DNA of 64,000 bases from Lucifuga dentata. Taxonomy: Eukaryota; Chordata; Actinopteri; Ophidiiformes; Bythitidae. Each line of letters begins with the position of its first letter. Position 1 is the stretch's first letter. Where the stretch lies: positions 11,881 to 75,880 of the forward strand of contig VXCM01002060.1 in NCBI GenBank assembly GCA_014773175.1. The letters run 5' to 3'. Below the pieces are notes generated by a model, which ran no database searches, was not told where the DNA came from, and saw nothing but the letters and a program-made list of their open reading frames with translations. Shown here one piece after another: positions 24,554-36,412 of this stretch. Position numbers and translations under genes: made by a program.

Positions 24554-24786
24554 ATATATATATATATATAAATATATATTCAATACGTTAACATGCTTTT
24601 CCAGTAATAAAACAAAGCATGATTGATATCCTCAGCAGCATGAGACTCTTTCACATAAACAACTATCTTAATTAGAATTAATGAGTCAGAAACTAAAATC
24701 TGAAACACTTGACTGCAATAAAACGCAACGTAAAACATGTTTATTCTTTGGCTACATGTTATTTCCACCAGTCAACTTTGTGATGT
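24200..24786. other. AT-rich spacer between lipt2 and pgm2l1 with (AT)n
   Basis: No gene. An (AT)n/(TATAA)n tract lies at about 24515-24585. In mammals kcne3 lies in this neighbourhood; no frame like it is present here. Confidence 0.5.
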
Positions 24787-25342
24787 TTAAAGGACCATAC
24801 CAGTGATTTTGCATGATTGAGTCCAATAAATACTTACATGTTATGATACTGTCAAGCTTATTCCAAAATATAAAACCATATTTTAGTTTTCCTGTTATTT
24901 TGACAAATCCCCTGATCTGTCAGAATCAAATGTCCAGGTGATACATCCACCTTAAAATTCAATATTTCACCTGCTAACACCTACATCTGATTATAGAAGG
25001 CACGGTCATTTTTAATTACTCAGTAAAAGCCATCTTCTCCTGGGACTATACTACCTGACTGAGACATACATACATTTTCTTCTGCGTACTCCTGTTGGAA
25101 CAGTTAAATAAAGTTACTTTGACAAAAAATAATAATGATGTGTGGCTCGCTGTGATGGATTACTTATCAAACACGTTTCAAGTCTCTACAAGTAAGTTTC
25201 CATATGGTGACAGTCTGGAAGGTAGGAAAAATAATACCGTTTCAGTGGTATCTTTTGGAAAATAGTTGGCAGTAACGTAACATGTATGCAGGTTGTCTTC
25301 ATTTGGGCTCAAACATGAATAACCACCAGTATGCTCCTTTAG
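24787..25342 (+). mobile_element. MITE-A copy 8, full length (about 556 bp)
   Basis: TTAAAGGACCATACCAGTGA at the left and GGCTCAAACATG ... CCAGTATGCTCCTTTAG at the right. It lies just downstream of the lipt2 stop and may form part of its 3' UTR. Confidence 0.85.
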
Positions 25343-25368
25343 TTGTCGGTACTCTGTAAAGCAGTGTC

Positions 25369-26485
25369 TTATTTTCTGTGCTGATGATCCTGGTCTGTCT
25401 CGCTCAGTCCAGGCATTTCAGATTCTGCCAGCTCACAGTTAAAGTGATGTCTGAATGCGTCCAGCAGGTGAGGGATCGTTTCCTCCGTGCTCACATCCCT
25501 CTGTAGCTCGGCGCTCAGCGATGTCACGCCTTTCCCTTCGATACCGCAAGGCACAATATAGCTGAACCATGACAGGTCTGTGTTACAGTTCAGGGCCAAA
25601 CCGTGAGACGTGATGTAACGGCCGCAGTGGATTCCTGAAAAAATGAAAAGCACAGAGTAAACACATAGAGGATGACAGAAACTCCAGGAGACAGAGTATG
25701 AGTTCAGGCAACAACAGCAAGGAGTAAACATGCAGATACAAAGGACGAGGAAGGAGGAAGAAGAAGAAGCAGAAGGAGAACCTAGTCTAAAAATCCTGAC
25801 AGAGAGGAATAAAGTTGCATTGACAGAGAAAAGTTGCGTTGTTATACCGATAGCACAGATCTTGTTGTCTCCGACCCAAACTCCAGTATGAGGCGACGTG
25901 GACGCTGTGATCCCAAACCTCCTGCAGACAGAGATGATGGTCTTCTCCAACTCACCAACATACCAGCGAACACTCTGAGGAAACAGAAGACAAACCTGGA
26001 TTACACCAGACCAGATCACAGGGTTCTGATCCAGTTCAGACCAGTCACAAACATGTGACTGTCTGACCCCCTGTAAACACAGAACATACAGGTGCTCCTT
26101 CAAACACCAGCAGGCCAGGTGAAGGACCAGGTGAGATCAGATTCTTCGAGCAGTTTAGTTCACTTCAGACCTTCTTGAAGCTGGCCAGGTGGAGGATGGG
26201 GTAGCAGACCAGCTGTCCTGGGCCGTGGAAGGTGATGAGTCCTCCTCGGTTAGTCCGGTGGACTTCGGCTCCCAGCAGGGAGAGGTGGTCCAGCAGGTGA
26301 GGGGGGTAGGGTTTCTGACGGATTCCTGTGGTGTAGACTGGTAAGTGCTCGCATAGCAGCAGGGCGTGGGCTGGTCCTCGGTCTGTTCGGTGGCGACTCA
26401 CATAGTCCTGCTGCAGTCGAAGAGCCTCCTGGTATGATACCAAACCCCGACGAACCACCTGGACCACCGGCCTGCTGTGCTGCAT
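25369..26485 (-). CDS. lipt2: Lipoyl(octanoyl) transferase 2, mitochondrial, 3 exons, 235 aa
   Basis: LipB-type octanoyltransferase. It moves octanoate from octanoyl-ACP to the lipoyl domain lysine (first to the glycine cleavage H protein), the first step of mitochondrial lipoate synthesis. Exons: 26171-26485, 25848-25974, 25369-25634; frame closes with GT-AG sites. Motifs: substrate-pocket RGGLITFHGPGQ (80-91), catalytic lysine in GDNKICAIG (K143), ITSHGLALN (155-163) and catalytic cysteine in VPCG (C177). The Lys-Cys spacing of 34 equals that of E. coli LipB (K135/C169). The start at 26485 matches the human N-terminus (MRQPAVRLVRLG-like); an in-frame ATG at 26566 would add 27 hydrophobic residues. 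It is divergent from rnf169, whose ATG lies 0.94 kb away. Confidence 0.94.
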
Positions 26486-27422
26486 CCCAGACCAGGACCA
26501 ACCAGACAGGATCAGGACTGGACTACACAATAAAAAACAAAACATTTTAACTGATATCTTCTTCATTTATCCTTTATTTTTTGTAACATATGTTGTGATG
26601 AGTGCTACAGACATTACTTTAATTCTCCTTCGTCATAATTAATATTAAATGTAAATGCTGACATAATGTCGTGAATTATCAAGGTATTAAGCCAGTATTT
26701 ACTGACTTTTCATTTGGACACTTGAAACAAATAGTGAAAAATGATTTATTGATTTAAAGTTTATGAAAATTCGGGAAAGTTTGTACCTGATTTATTTCAA
26801 GTTTCACCTTTCATACGCTCCACTGTGCGCCGCCATTTTTGTTTTTTTGTTTTTTTTTTCTCATTTCTTCTTCCTCTTCGTTTTCCTGCTTCTGGTTCCT
26901 GCAAGCCTCTGGCGCCATCTGTCGAATAGGAAGATAAATCCTTCCTTGAGTCATTTTATCATCATCATTATTATTCTTATTATTATTATTATTATTATTA
27001 CACACTTAATTTTTCATGTTGTAATTTATGTTTTGGGGCCTGAAATTAGTCTAACTCATAGATGCTAGGTGTAAAAAAAACAGTGGAATCAGCCTTTATA
27101 ACCCACCGTATGTCATTTCTGACATGACATGACGATTTAACGTATGGAAATTACAAAAATAAATGTTTTAGTGAGGATATAGACATGAAATAAAATATGT
27201 TGTATATAAAATGTCGTCTCTCACTGCATACCTGCACTGTTTCCATATATGTAATAAGTTAATACATGTGTAGTTAAGACATTAAGCCGTTTTATTGAGA
27301 AATATGTGTTTAATAGGAGTTAAATAAATGAACCGGAGGAGCCGGTGTGGCGGGCTGCACGCGCAGCAGGGCGGGGTTTGTTTGCAGAACGAGCCGGAGA
27401 GAGAAGACGCTCACCAGGGAAG
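26486..27422. promoter_or_regulatory. Divergent lipt2/rnf169 intergenic region
   Basis: 937 bases separate the two start codons. The central part is AT-rich, with an (ATT)n tract at about 26968-27000 and GCCGCCATTTTTG near 26830, a YY1-like motif (GCCATNTT) close to lipt2. The last 90 bases before rnf169 are GC-rich and CpG-dense. No TATA box is evident at either start. Confidence 0.45.
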
Positions 27423-30400
27423 ATGGCGACCGCGGGGTCCGCTGAACGGCCTCGTAGAGCGGGCAGTGCCGCCGCCGGCAGCTCTGCGTTCCGCTCCGGG
27501 TCCAGGGCCGCGGTCAGGACACGGGCCGAGGCGAAGTCCAGCCCGCCGGAGGAGGACGAGCCGTTGAAGAAGTGCTCGGTATGCGTGGAAGCTGAGCCCT
27601 GCAAGCCGCCTTGTGGACACCCGGCCTGTCCGCTGTGCCTGGCCCGGGAGGAGCGGCTCTGGAGGCGGACTGACCCGGAGAGGAGCAGCAGCAGGCCGTG
27701 CAGGAGAGACTGCGACAGACGGACAGGTGAGGCACCGTTTGAGCGCGAAGCCTGGCTGGATTTATTAGAAGAAAGAAGCAAAAGTCCAGATGAACAGATC
27801 GGAGTGATTCTAAGTTTATATAAGTTGTGTTAGGAAGCCTGAGGAGTTTATTGACGTGTAACTAAAATACAGCAGATTTGATTCACATGAAGATTTTCAG
27901 TCACATTATGGACAGTTTGATTTGATGTTATTTACAGAATAACTGACCTCCAGTCAAACTTCCTGCAACACTAATCAGAGTTTTACAGCATCAAAGACTA
28001 AAATAAACTGAAGACTGCTCACCTTCATGTATGTAGGTTATGTATTTGACTTTAATGTCTCAGCTTGGTTACTTGTATACGTATTTATATTCCCGTATGT
28101 ATTTTAATATTGTGTTATACTGTAGTAATGTATTTATGTAAAAGCCCATCTAGGGACAACTTGCAACCTTTGGTATATATGCTGTGATATGTGTAGCTTG
28201 TTTGGTAATATACTGTTCCTATTTAGATAAACATATAAATAAATAAACTGTTTGTTCTAGTAAACTCATTCAGATTCATAAAAATGTTGCATAAATGTGT
28301 CTAAAGTCAGTTCCTGAGGTTTTTGATCAGCCTGAGTTCAGATTTAGAACTTGTCCAGACTTGTTTGAGCTGTAGAAGGAGCTGCTCCTTAACTCAGGAC
28401 AGTTCTATGAATCATGTTATCTTTTACAGGATTGTCTGATAAGTAGTGAGCTTAAAGGACCATACCGGTGATTTAGCATGTTTGAGCACAATAAATACAA
28501 CCTGCATATGTGTTACGTTCCTGCCAACCATTTTCCAAAACAAAACTGTATTGTAGTTTTCCTGTTACTTTGTCAAATCCCCAAATATTTCAAAATCAAA
28601 TGTTCAGGTGATATACCCACCTTAAAATTCAATGTTTAACTTGCTAACACGTACGCATGATTGTAGAGTTTTAATTTCTCTGTAAAAGACATCTTCTCCT
28701 GGGACTATATTCCCTGGCGGACACGTATGTTTTCTTCTGTGTTGCTCAGTGTTGGACTGGTTAAATTGAGTAACTTTGACAAAAAAAAATTACAGATATT
28801 GTGTTCTGTGATAGATTATTTATCTCAAGCACATTTCAAGTCTCTACAAGTTGATTTTTTTTATAATGCACTGGAATGAACTGAAACTAATGACAGTCTG
28901 GAAGGTAGGAAAAACAGTTGTAATATTTAAAACTCCAGTTGTATGTTTTGGAAAATAGTTGGCAGCAATGTAACCTGTATGGGGTTAGTATTGGTTTCAA
29001 ACATGTAAAACACTGGCATGTTCCTTTAACGTAGAATGCTCTAGCTTAGGGGTGTTTCAGTTATTTTCCAACATAATCATCTTCCAGCTCCACACAACAC
29101 TGTCAACCATGCTTGAGGGACTTTATCCAAAAACTCCTGGATAAAGCTGATATGATATCATCACATATGTACAGCATGTGTGTGTGTGTGTGTGTTTTCA
29201 GATAAAGCTTATTGTGTTGTGTATTTATCCTCTGTGTTTTTTTATGTCTTGTGATTATTTTTATTTTATGTAATATTTTCGGCGATATGAAGTAAAGTGT
29301 CTGATGTGGTTTTTCTTCTCAGAGTTTTTCGTCTCTCCTGCTCTCATCCCAAAATGCGGAGACGTTATGTCATCAACTGGGAAACACAAGGTCAGCCGTG
29401 TTACTGTTAATCACACAGCAAAATAAAATAAGAATACCCACTGTTGAGAGTCATGTTCAGACCTGACTTAAACGCTGTGATATAGAGAATGCTTAAATAA
29501 AACTGGTTTGATGAAAGGTCTAAGGCCATGAAAACTTCCTAAAACACTGCACACAGTAATGTTCTTAAAGGAGCATGTCAGTGATTTTTCATGTTTGAGC
29601 CCAATATATATAACCCACATACACGTTACGTTACTTTTCCAAAACATACTACTGGGATGGTAAATATTAGAATTGTTTTTCCAACATTCCAGACTGCCAT
29701 TGGTTTCAGTTCATTCCAGTACGCTATAGAAATCAACTGTTAGAGACTTGAACTGTGCTTGAGATAAATAATACATCACAGCGAATCAAACGCCTTTATT
29801 ATTTTTTGTCAGACTTACTTAATTTAACTGATCCAACACAGAACTGCACAGAAGGAAATGTATTTCCTCACCAGGAAATATAGTCCCAGAAGAAGATGGC
29901 TTTTTACTGAAAAATTAAAACGACTGTTCCTTCTGCTACAAGCAAGTGTTAGCAGGTGAAACATTGAATGTTAAGGTGGGTGTGTCACCTGAACATTTGA
30001 TTTTGGAAAATGGTTGGCCAGGGTAAAATGTGTGGGTAGTATTTATTGGGCTCAAACATACAAAAGCGTAGTCCTTTAAAAACTGGATTTTATTTATGTC
30101 ACTCTGTGTCAGAAGTGGCACAGAAGAGCCATGTTTGCCATTACCAGAGCCGGTTTATCCCGCTTGCCCTTCATTTTTTCTTGACTTTTGAGAAATTGAA
30201 TGAATATTTCTCCGTGTGGCTTTGCAGAGATTTTTCCATATCAATGACCTCTAACTTTCTGGCAATTTCCAACCAATAATCTGAGCTCATTTCAGAGTCT
30301 TTGAAATCTCAAAGACGTGTTATAAAGGTGGGGATATCTACAGAAACTTAGCAACTCCATTCTCAAAGGGCCTATCAGCAGTGACACAACCAGCCAGGTC

Positions 30401-33400
30401 ATATTTGGAACAATCACAGCCAGGGGGAGGGATCAGAACAACCCTGCAAGTTGTTTTTGCCCTGAAAGTTCTTCTTCACATAAAGTATACTGGGACCTGA
30501 TGTGTTTTGTATCATCCCTGGTGTTTTTCACAGAAGGTTAAAACAGTAAGATAAAACTTTCAATTATAGCATCTCATAGCTACACCTCCCATGAGGATTC
30601 GACAGAGCTAACACTCAGCATAGGTTCTCTGAGTCATTGGTATTGGACCATTTTTGTCAGCAGTCCAGCTCTACGAACAGTCAACCATTTTTCAAAAGTT
30701 AAAGCTGACCTTTGAACTCATGAAATCATCACTGGCACATCCTTATATAAGGACAACAGGACAGTGACCAGGTGATGTTCATGTTCCTTCATAGTCCTCA
30801 GTATGCAGGTCCAGAACCAGAGAATGCTCCTGCATTCAACTTCCTACTTCCTGTTTTTCTGATGATGTGTTTTAGCTTTTTTGGCCACAGGGGACGCTAG
30901 TCTGTTGCCGTCATCATTGGAATGAAGGACTTGTGTCCAGCAGTGTGTGAAGCTGTGGGCGTGGACTGATTCTGAGTGTTTTCTTTTAGCTGCTGATGGC
31001 TGAGGACCGAGACGAGTCCAGGAGGAGGAGCGTCCCATCCTGTAAGGAGGAATGTGGATCAGTGCGACACAATGAAGATCCTGTAAGTCAGAAAACCATT
31101 TCAAATGGTTAACATCACTGAATCAAATGAGGTTTCTTTATTTAAAGACTCAAACTAAACTCAGAAACTTTTCGTCTCTCCTCAGAGGGTTCTGTCTGAC
31201 TCAGAGAACGAGGAGCCACTCAGCAGGAGGACCAGGAACATCTCCGCCTTTGTCAGGAAAACCAAAACCTCATCAGCCTTCACAGGGTCAGCAGCATCCA
31301 AAATGATTATTTGTGCTTTTAAACATACAAAGTGATGACGACACATTAACATTTGTTCAAAGCTATAGAATGTTCAAGCTGAGATCTCAAAATTTCCAGA
31401 TATCTCAAACTTATCAAGATTAATTTTAGGGAAATGATGCATGGCATTTCAGCCTGCCTTAGCATTTTAGCTTAGCAGAATACCTACATTCCAGAACTTC
31501 AGCAAAAAATAAGAATATGTGTAATTTGTTGTGATGGATTATTTTCGCTTTGATGGATTATTTATCTCAAGCCATTTCAAGTCTCTACAAGTTGATTTTT
31601 ATTGTGAACTGAAAACAATGACAGTCTAGAAGGTAGGAAAAACAAGTCTAATATTTACTGCTCCAGGTATGTTTTGGAAAATGGCTGGCCATAACCTAAC
31701 ATGTATTTATTGGGCTCAAACATGTAAATTTACAGTATGGTCCTTTAAACTAAATTGTGGCCTTTTTCTTCCAACATAAGCATTGACGTGTGTCTTCACA
31801 TGTTATTTCATCTTCAGTTGTGCTCAGAGGAGTCTGAGCTGCACGGACTCGGTGGAGGATGGGGGGAGGAAGCTGAAGGTTGTCAGCCAGCCAGCTTTGA
31901 GGGACACGGTAACACAACACCTCACACTATGCTCCTTAATTATTACTGTTTAGGCCTTTTCTCTACAGATCACAACCCATTATTTCTTTATCTCTGCATA
32001 AAAATGCTGCTGATGTTGATGCTGAAATGCTGGAACACTCAGCAGTGAAAAATCTGCAGGAATTTGCATTAACAGGCCTCATAACAATTTTTGGTTCCTG
32101 GAGCGTTCTGGGAATGTTTACATATTAATCTTCCCAGACGCTTTCCCAGGAAAGTTTTCTTAACAGATCTGAAACATTAACTTTTGATAAAATGTATGAA
32201 ATGGGATTCATAAAACACAGTGTCAGATTTAACATGTCATAAGGGCAAATATCATCTCACAGCCACGTTCCCTCATTCACAAACGTCTGTTTCCGCCATC
32301 TTTGATCGTTTGTCTTGAGGCGTTACCACATTATTTCTTTATTTACACGTCGGGGAAGTGATTGATAAAACACACTGTCGCATAAAAATTAAGACCTGTT
32401 TCGGTCTGGTGGTAAATTCCATCAGTATGAAATCTCAGTGATGTTTTAAACTGTATTTGCCTCACATGTGTTAGTGATCAATACAATTGATTGATAAACC
32501 CACACAGATGATCAGTTTATTTAAATGGAAAGTTTTGATCTGACCTCACACATTCCAGTGGCACTAAGCCTCTTCATCAAGACTTCTCCTTCTGAGCTCG
32601 CACATGCATGCGCACACATACATGCACACACACACACACACACACATGCATGCACCATCGTGTGGTTTAAATTTTCTTATATTAGTGTCAGTCTCTTAAG
32701 ATGTGGTGCTTTAAATCAGAATTTATGTTTCTTTGCTTATTTAACGTGTCAGTTTCTCTTTAACATCAGATGAAGCAGGATAAAATGTGACTCTTAAATA
32801 TAAATATTTTAATATAGCATATGGATTTAAAGTATCTCGAAGGAGCCATTATTGATACTGATATGCAAAATTTTTGAACGATACCATCCTGAATCCTGAC
32901 AAAGTCATTTTTATTATTTTTTTCCTGTGTTGGTTTTTATTGGATCTCGTTTCTCTCTTATCTGTCAGGTTGGTATCAGTCACAGCTACACAGCAGGAAT
33001 TCTCCTCTCATCTGAGAACAGCCAGTCCATCTCAGCATCCGTGGCTGTAAATGACCGAAAACTTACCTGGTGTCCAGTAGTCACGTCTTTAGCCACGCCT
33101 CTTGGCATCCCTCAGTCCAGATCGGAGCGTTCCATCAGCCCTGAGAGCAATGACAGCATCTCAGAGGAGCTCAACCACTTCAAGCCCATCGTGTGCTCAC
33201 CATGCACGCCGCCCAAACGGCTGCCCGACGGCCGGCTGATGGAGCCCACCATCATCAAGTCCACGCCACGTAATCTCGCCCGTGGCCTGCAGAGGGCCAC
33301 CAGCTACGAGGCCAGCCCAACCGTCCTGCAAAAGTGGAGGCAGATTGAGCTGGACCGCCAGAGACTCAAGGTGAACTCCAAGGCCACCCTGACGAGCCCC

Positions 33401-34087
33401 GTCAATGAGCTCCACGCCAAAATGAGCTCGGTGGAGGACGGGACGGCGGGACGGGATGGCGACAGAGTGTTTGCTCTCAATAAGAGGAAGCTGGTGTTTG
33501 AACAGCCGGCTGCAGAAACAAACAGCTTTCAGAAACAATCTGTTAAGATTCGCGTCCCTGCGATTCGCTACAGCAGCAAGACTTCTTTTAGAGGAAGCTC
33601 AGATTCTGAGCTGGCAGTCGTAGCTGCTGAGTCGTGTAGTGGAGCTTTGTTTAGCAACAAACAATCGTTCTCCCCATATAAGAGGAACTCTGGGTTCCAG
33701 TCCTGTAAATTAACATCAAAGGACTCACAGAGTCCCAGGAAAGAGTCCAATGGTAGCAACCAGAACCAGTCTACCTCAAGAAAAGGCAAGAAGAGGAGTC
33801 ACAAGACCAAACACTTGGATTTGGAGGCGGACCTGAAGAGGACCAGGCCTGTCAGCCAGGAGGCCTTGGTTGTGGATGAGCTGTATATTCGTCAGATCCA
33901 GATCCAGCAGCAGGAGAGGCAGGACCGAGCATTAGCCCTGCAGCTCCAGAGACAGTTTGACCTGGAGAATCACACCACCAACAGGAGACGAAGCCCTGAC
34001 AAGTACTTCCTGAGGTCCTGGATGTCCAATCAGAACCGGAGGAAACATGGCCTGCGGAGATCTCGACGAATCTCCAAGAAGCATTAG
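27423..34087 (+). CDS. rnf169: RNF169, RING-type ubiquitin-binding DNA-damage protein, 6 exons, 591 aa
   Basis: Nuclear paralogue of RNF168. It reads H2A K13/K15 ubiquitin at double-strand breaks and competes with 53BP1. Exons: 27423-27726, 29323-29390, 30990-31082, 31186-31286, 31818-31908, 32969-34087; all joins are in frame. The N-terminal RING-like region has C51, C54, C64, H66, C69, C72 and a last pair C93/C97. LSDSENEEP in exon 4 and SPESNDSISEELNHFKPIVC (270-295 region) are near-identical to human RNF169 as I recall it. The C-terminus holds the ubiquitin-binding helix ALALQLQRQFD (about 540-550) and the LRM2-like SPDKYFLRS (561-569), then a basic tail. The ATG at 27423 has a good context (GAAGATGG); the upstream in-frame codon at 27345 is GTG. 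It is shorter than human (708 aa), mainly in the linker after the RING. Confidence 0.92.
28425..29170 (-). pseudogene. mariner remnant split by a MITE-A insertion
   Basis: GATAAGTAGTGAGC (28439-28452) and GGGGTGTTTCAGTTATTTTCC onward (29050-29165) are the two sides of the same mariner 3' end that is uninterrupted at 40.6 kb. MITE-A copy 9 sits between them. Dead, minus strand, in rnf169 intron 1. Confidence 0.55.
28452..29029 (+). mobile_element. MITE-A copy 9, full length (578 bp)
   Basis: TTAAAGGACCATACCGGTGA to ACTGGCATGTTCCTTTAA in rnf169 intron 1, with TTAA at both tips. It is inserted into an older mariner fragment, which gives a relative age. Confidence 0.88.
29565..30079 (-). mobile_element. 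MITE-A copy 10, reverse orientation (515 bp)
   Basis: Between TTAAAGGAGCATGTCAGTGA and GCGTAGTCCTTTAA. Internal blocks are reverse-complemented relative to the other copies (CTTTATTATTTTTTGTCAGA, CTCACCAGGAAATATAGTCCC). In rnf169 intron 2. Confidence 0.85.
31508..31748 (+). mobile_element. MITE-A copy 11, right-hand part
   Basis: Right 240 bases of the family in rnf169 intron 4, ending GGGCTCAAACATG ... TATGGTCCTTTAA. Confidence 0.8.
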
Positions 34088-34092
34088 CAAGG

Positions 34093-34411
34093 AGCAGGGC
34101 TGGGTATTGTTTAAACATGTTCATTAGCAGATCAAGTTCTGGTGCCAAAGTCATATACTGCTTTAAAATATATTTTTAAAAAAAACAAAAAAAAAAAAAA
34201 AAACNAAAAAAAAAAAAAAAACGCTCTTTAGACTCAAAACAAATCTAAAGACACTCCAATCAGGCTTTTTTTAGGGTCCGTAATGATCACCAGGATAAAT
34301 CACTATGATTGGCTGATCTACTACTGATCCTGTTTTTAAAAATTTTTACTGAAAACTCCTGCAAAAGCCAAACCTTTTCCTTCTGTGTGAAGGTCGATAC
34401 CCAGCCCTGCT
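34093..34411. mobile_element. hAT-like MITE directly after the rnf169 stop
   Basis: AGCAGGGCTGGGTAT at 34093 and ATACCCAGCCCTGCT at 34397-34411 are perfect 15-bp inverted ends. The interior is AT-rich with an A run and an N at 34205. It starts 6 bases after the stop codon, so it is probably transcribed in the rnf169 3' UTR. No clear 8-bp target duplication. Confidence 0.7.
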
Positions 34412-34644
34412 AAGTCGTCACCACAGGAAGTTTTTGACTGTGACAGCAGGATGACTAACAGACAGGGAACATTTGTCTGATATATGCAAAGAAAGACACA
34501 GGATAATGAACAACTTTTATATTTTGTAGCTCTGATAAGAATTAAAGCATAATTATAGATTTTTCATGCTATGGCCTTAAAGTCTGAGAACCAGACATCA
34601 GATCAGTTGAAGCATTATAAGCTCCTGTATGGGTTAAAGAGATC

Positions 34645-35185
34645 GTAAAGCTGCAGTATGCTTCATCTGACCCCTGCCCGTCTGACTTGGCCTGAGATGC
34701 CCATACTGGGAGGTGGAGCAAAAAGCCGCCATCATTGGGAGGGGAGGAGGAGGTGTGTGTGTGTGTGTGTGTGTGTGTCTGTCTTTGTTTTCATAATCTC
34801 AATGTGATTAATCATATAAACAGCAGAGGAGAGGGAAGGGGTTATTAGCAGGAATTCTGTGTGTTTTTGTGATCTCCACTTGATTAAAAACGGGGATAAT
34901 GGCCCACAGTTTCACTTTCAATTCGATGTGGAGAACAGACAGTGACTGAAAGGAAAAAAATGTTTGAGAGAGAAATTAAAACCCTCCACACCCTCCCACC
35001 CTCCACTTCCACACCTCAACACAGCTGGCCAATCCACTGCATGAAATGGGTGGAGTCTAGGGGAAGGCCAGAGTCAGAAAGTTACAAATTTTGTCAGACT
35101 GTGATTTGACAGATGGAAAGCGGGTTTCTGCCACCTTCTGTCTCTCTGACAGGCAGGATGGAGGAAGCAAACTGCAGCCTTTAGC
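34645..35185 (+). mobile_element. MITE-B copy 2
   Basis: Starts GTAAAGCTGCAGTATGCTTC and ends GGAAGCAAACTGCAGCCTTTAGC, inverted ends of about 20 bp. The interior matches 15.67-16.21 kb. A (GT)n lies at about 34753-34778. A third fragment may be at 43363-43445. Confidence 0.7.
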
Positions 35186-36016
35186 TTTAACTCTCAACAG
35201 TATCATCATCATAATTTGCTTTCATTGAATTGATTTCATTGGTCACCTGATGCTGCACAGTAAAAAAAAAAAAAAAAAAAAAAATCCTTTATGAGACACG
35301 ATAAATTTTGATTGAACATCATGTAAATAATTTGAATAAAGTAATCTGCAGTCTAAAATCCTGTAAGGCAGCCTTTTTGTTCTTACAGGAATTAAACTTA
35401 ATTAAAAGTTTTATTTAAAAGAATATGGTAAGTTAACTATACATATAAATAAAGCCTGAAATACTTTAATGAATATCAGCTGACAATATCAACTGGCTGA
35501 TATATCAGTAGGATTCTAGTCATCTTGAAGTATCACCTTCATCAGAGCCACACTTCTTACTTTACATTTTTTGATTGATTTAAGTTAATCTGAATATGTT
35601 CAAAATAAAGCCGAAGTTGAATTATGTCATGCTTGTTTGTATGTTTGTTACATGTTGGAAGGTTCAGCTCCCAATAATGCCCAGCTCAGTCTACAGCTAA
35701 CCATGTAGAAGGAGTCTGAGTGCTGAAATTAAAGAAGCACTCCATGACTTTCCACATCAGATTCAACTTACTGGTCATGACAACAACTGGGTAGCAACTT
35801 TTGTGGCTGTAGAGGGTGCTGTGCAAAGTCAGGGAAACTGACTCTTATGACATCATAATGACATCACAAGAATTGCTTCCTGTTGTGCTGAAGATGCATG
35901 TTTGAAAACAAAAGGGAGTCAGACAGCTTTGGTGCCCTCTGGAGTCAGTGTGTGTTCCTGCTGGTAAGAACAATATTTCCTGCACAGTAACATAGACTTT
36001 TATCATGTTTTATTGA

Positions 36017-36412
36017 GTGAGACGTTCCATCAAAGATGACAGAAGTGACTTATCACCTGGCAGGTACGGCATGTGGTATGGGTATGTGAATGCATTATTA
36101 ACTATAAAGCCAGAAATCTCTGTCCGTTCGTTCGTCTGTGGCACCAATATCTTGAGAACCTGGCACTGTATGAAGCTGAAATTCAGCAGGTATAATACTC
36201 AGGATCCAAGGACGTGCAGTGTCGTGTGCATTTGGATGAGCAGTTCTCGAATTGAGCTGTGCCAGTAAAAAGTAGTCCGCGCAGCAGGATATGCTCCTGG
36301 CGCGGCAGCATATGCTCCACTCCACAAGCACTTATGGCAGGCTGCGGCACACACCATTAAGTCTGACCCTTAGGAACAGGTACGTTTTGAACGGGCACTT
36401 AACTAGTATCTA
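36017..36412 (+). mobile_element. Possible Helitron-like (Helentron) fragment
   Basis: CTGTCCGTTCGTTCGTCTGT, GAAATTCAGCAGGTA and the end GAACGGGCACTTAACTAGT resemble non-autonomous Helitron-related repeats of fish, which end in CTAG before a T. No protein domain; family from memory only. Confidence 0.35.

Noticed and set aside
25369..26103. One long open frame through lipt2 exons 2 and 3
   Set aside because: The middle part (about 25635-25847) is intron: it has proper GT and AG sites, is low-complexity, and the joined exons match LIPT2 without it.
27320..27833. Several overlapping long frames in the GC-rich start of rnf169
   Set aside because: They are shadows of exon 1 in CpG-rich DNA; only the frame with the RING cysteines and correct splice phase is real. 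The upstream in-frame codon at 27345 is GTG, not ATG.
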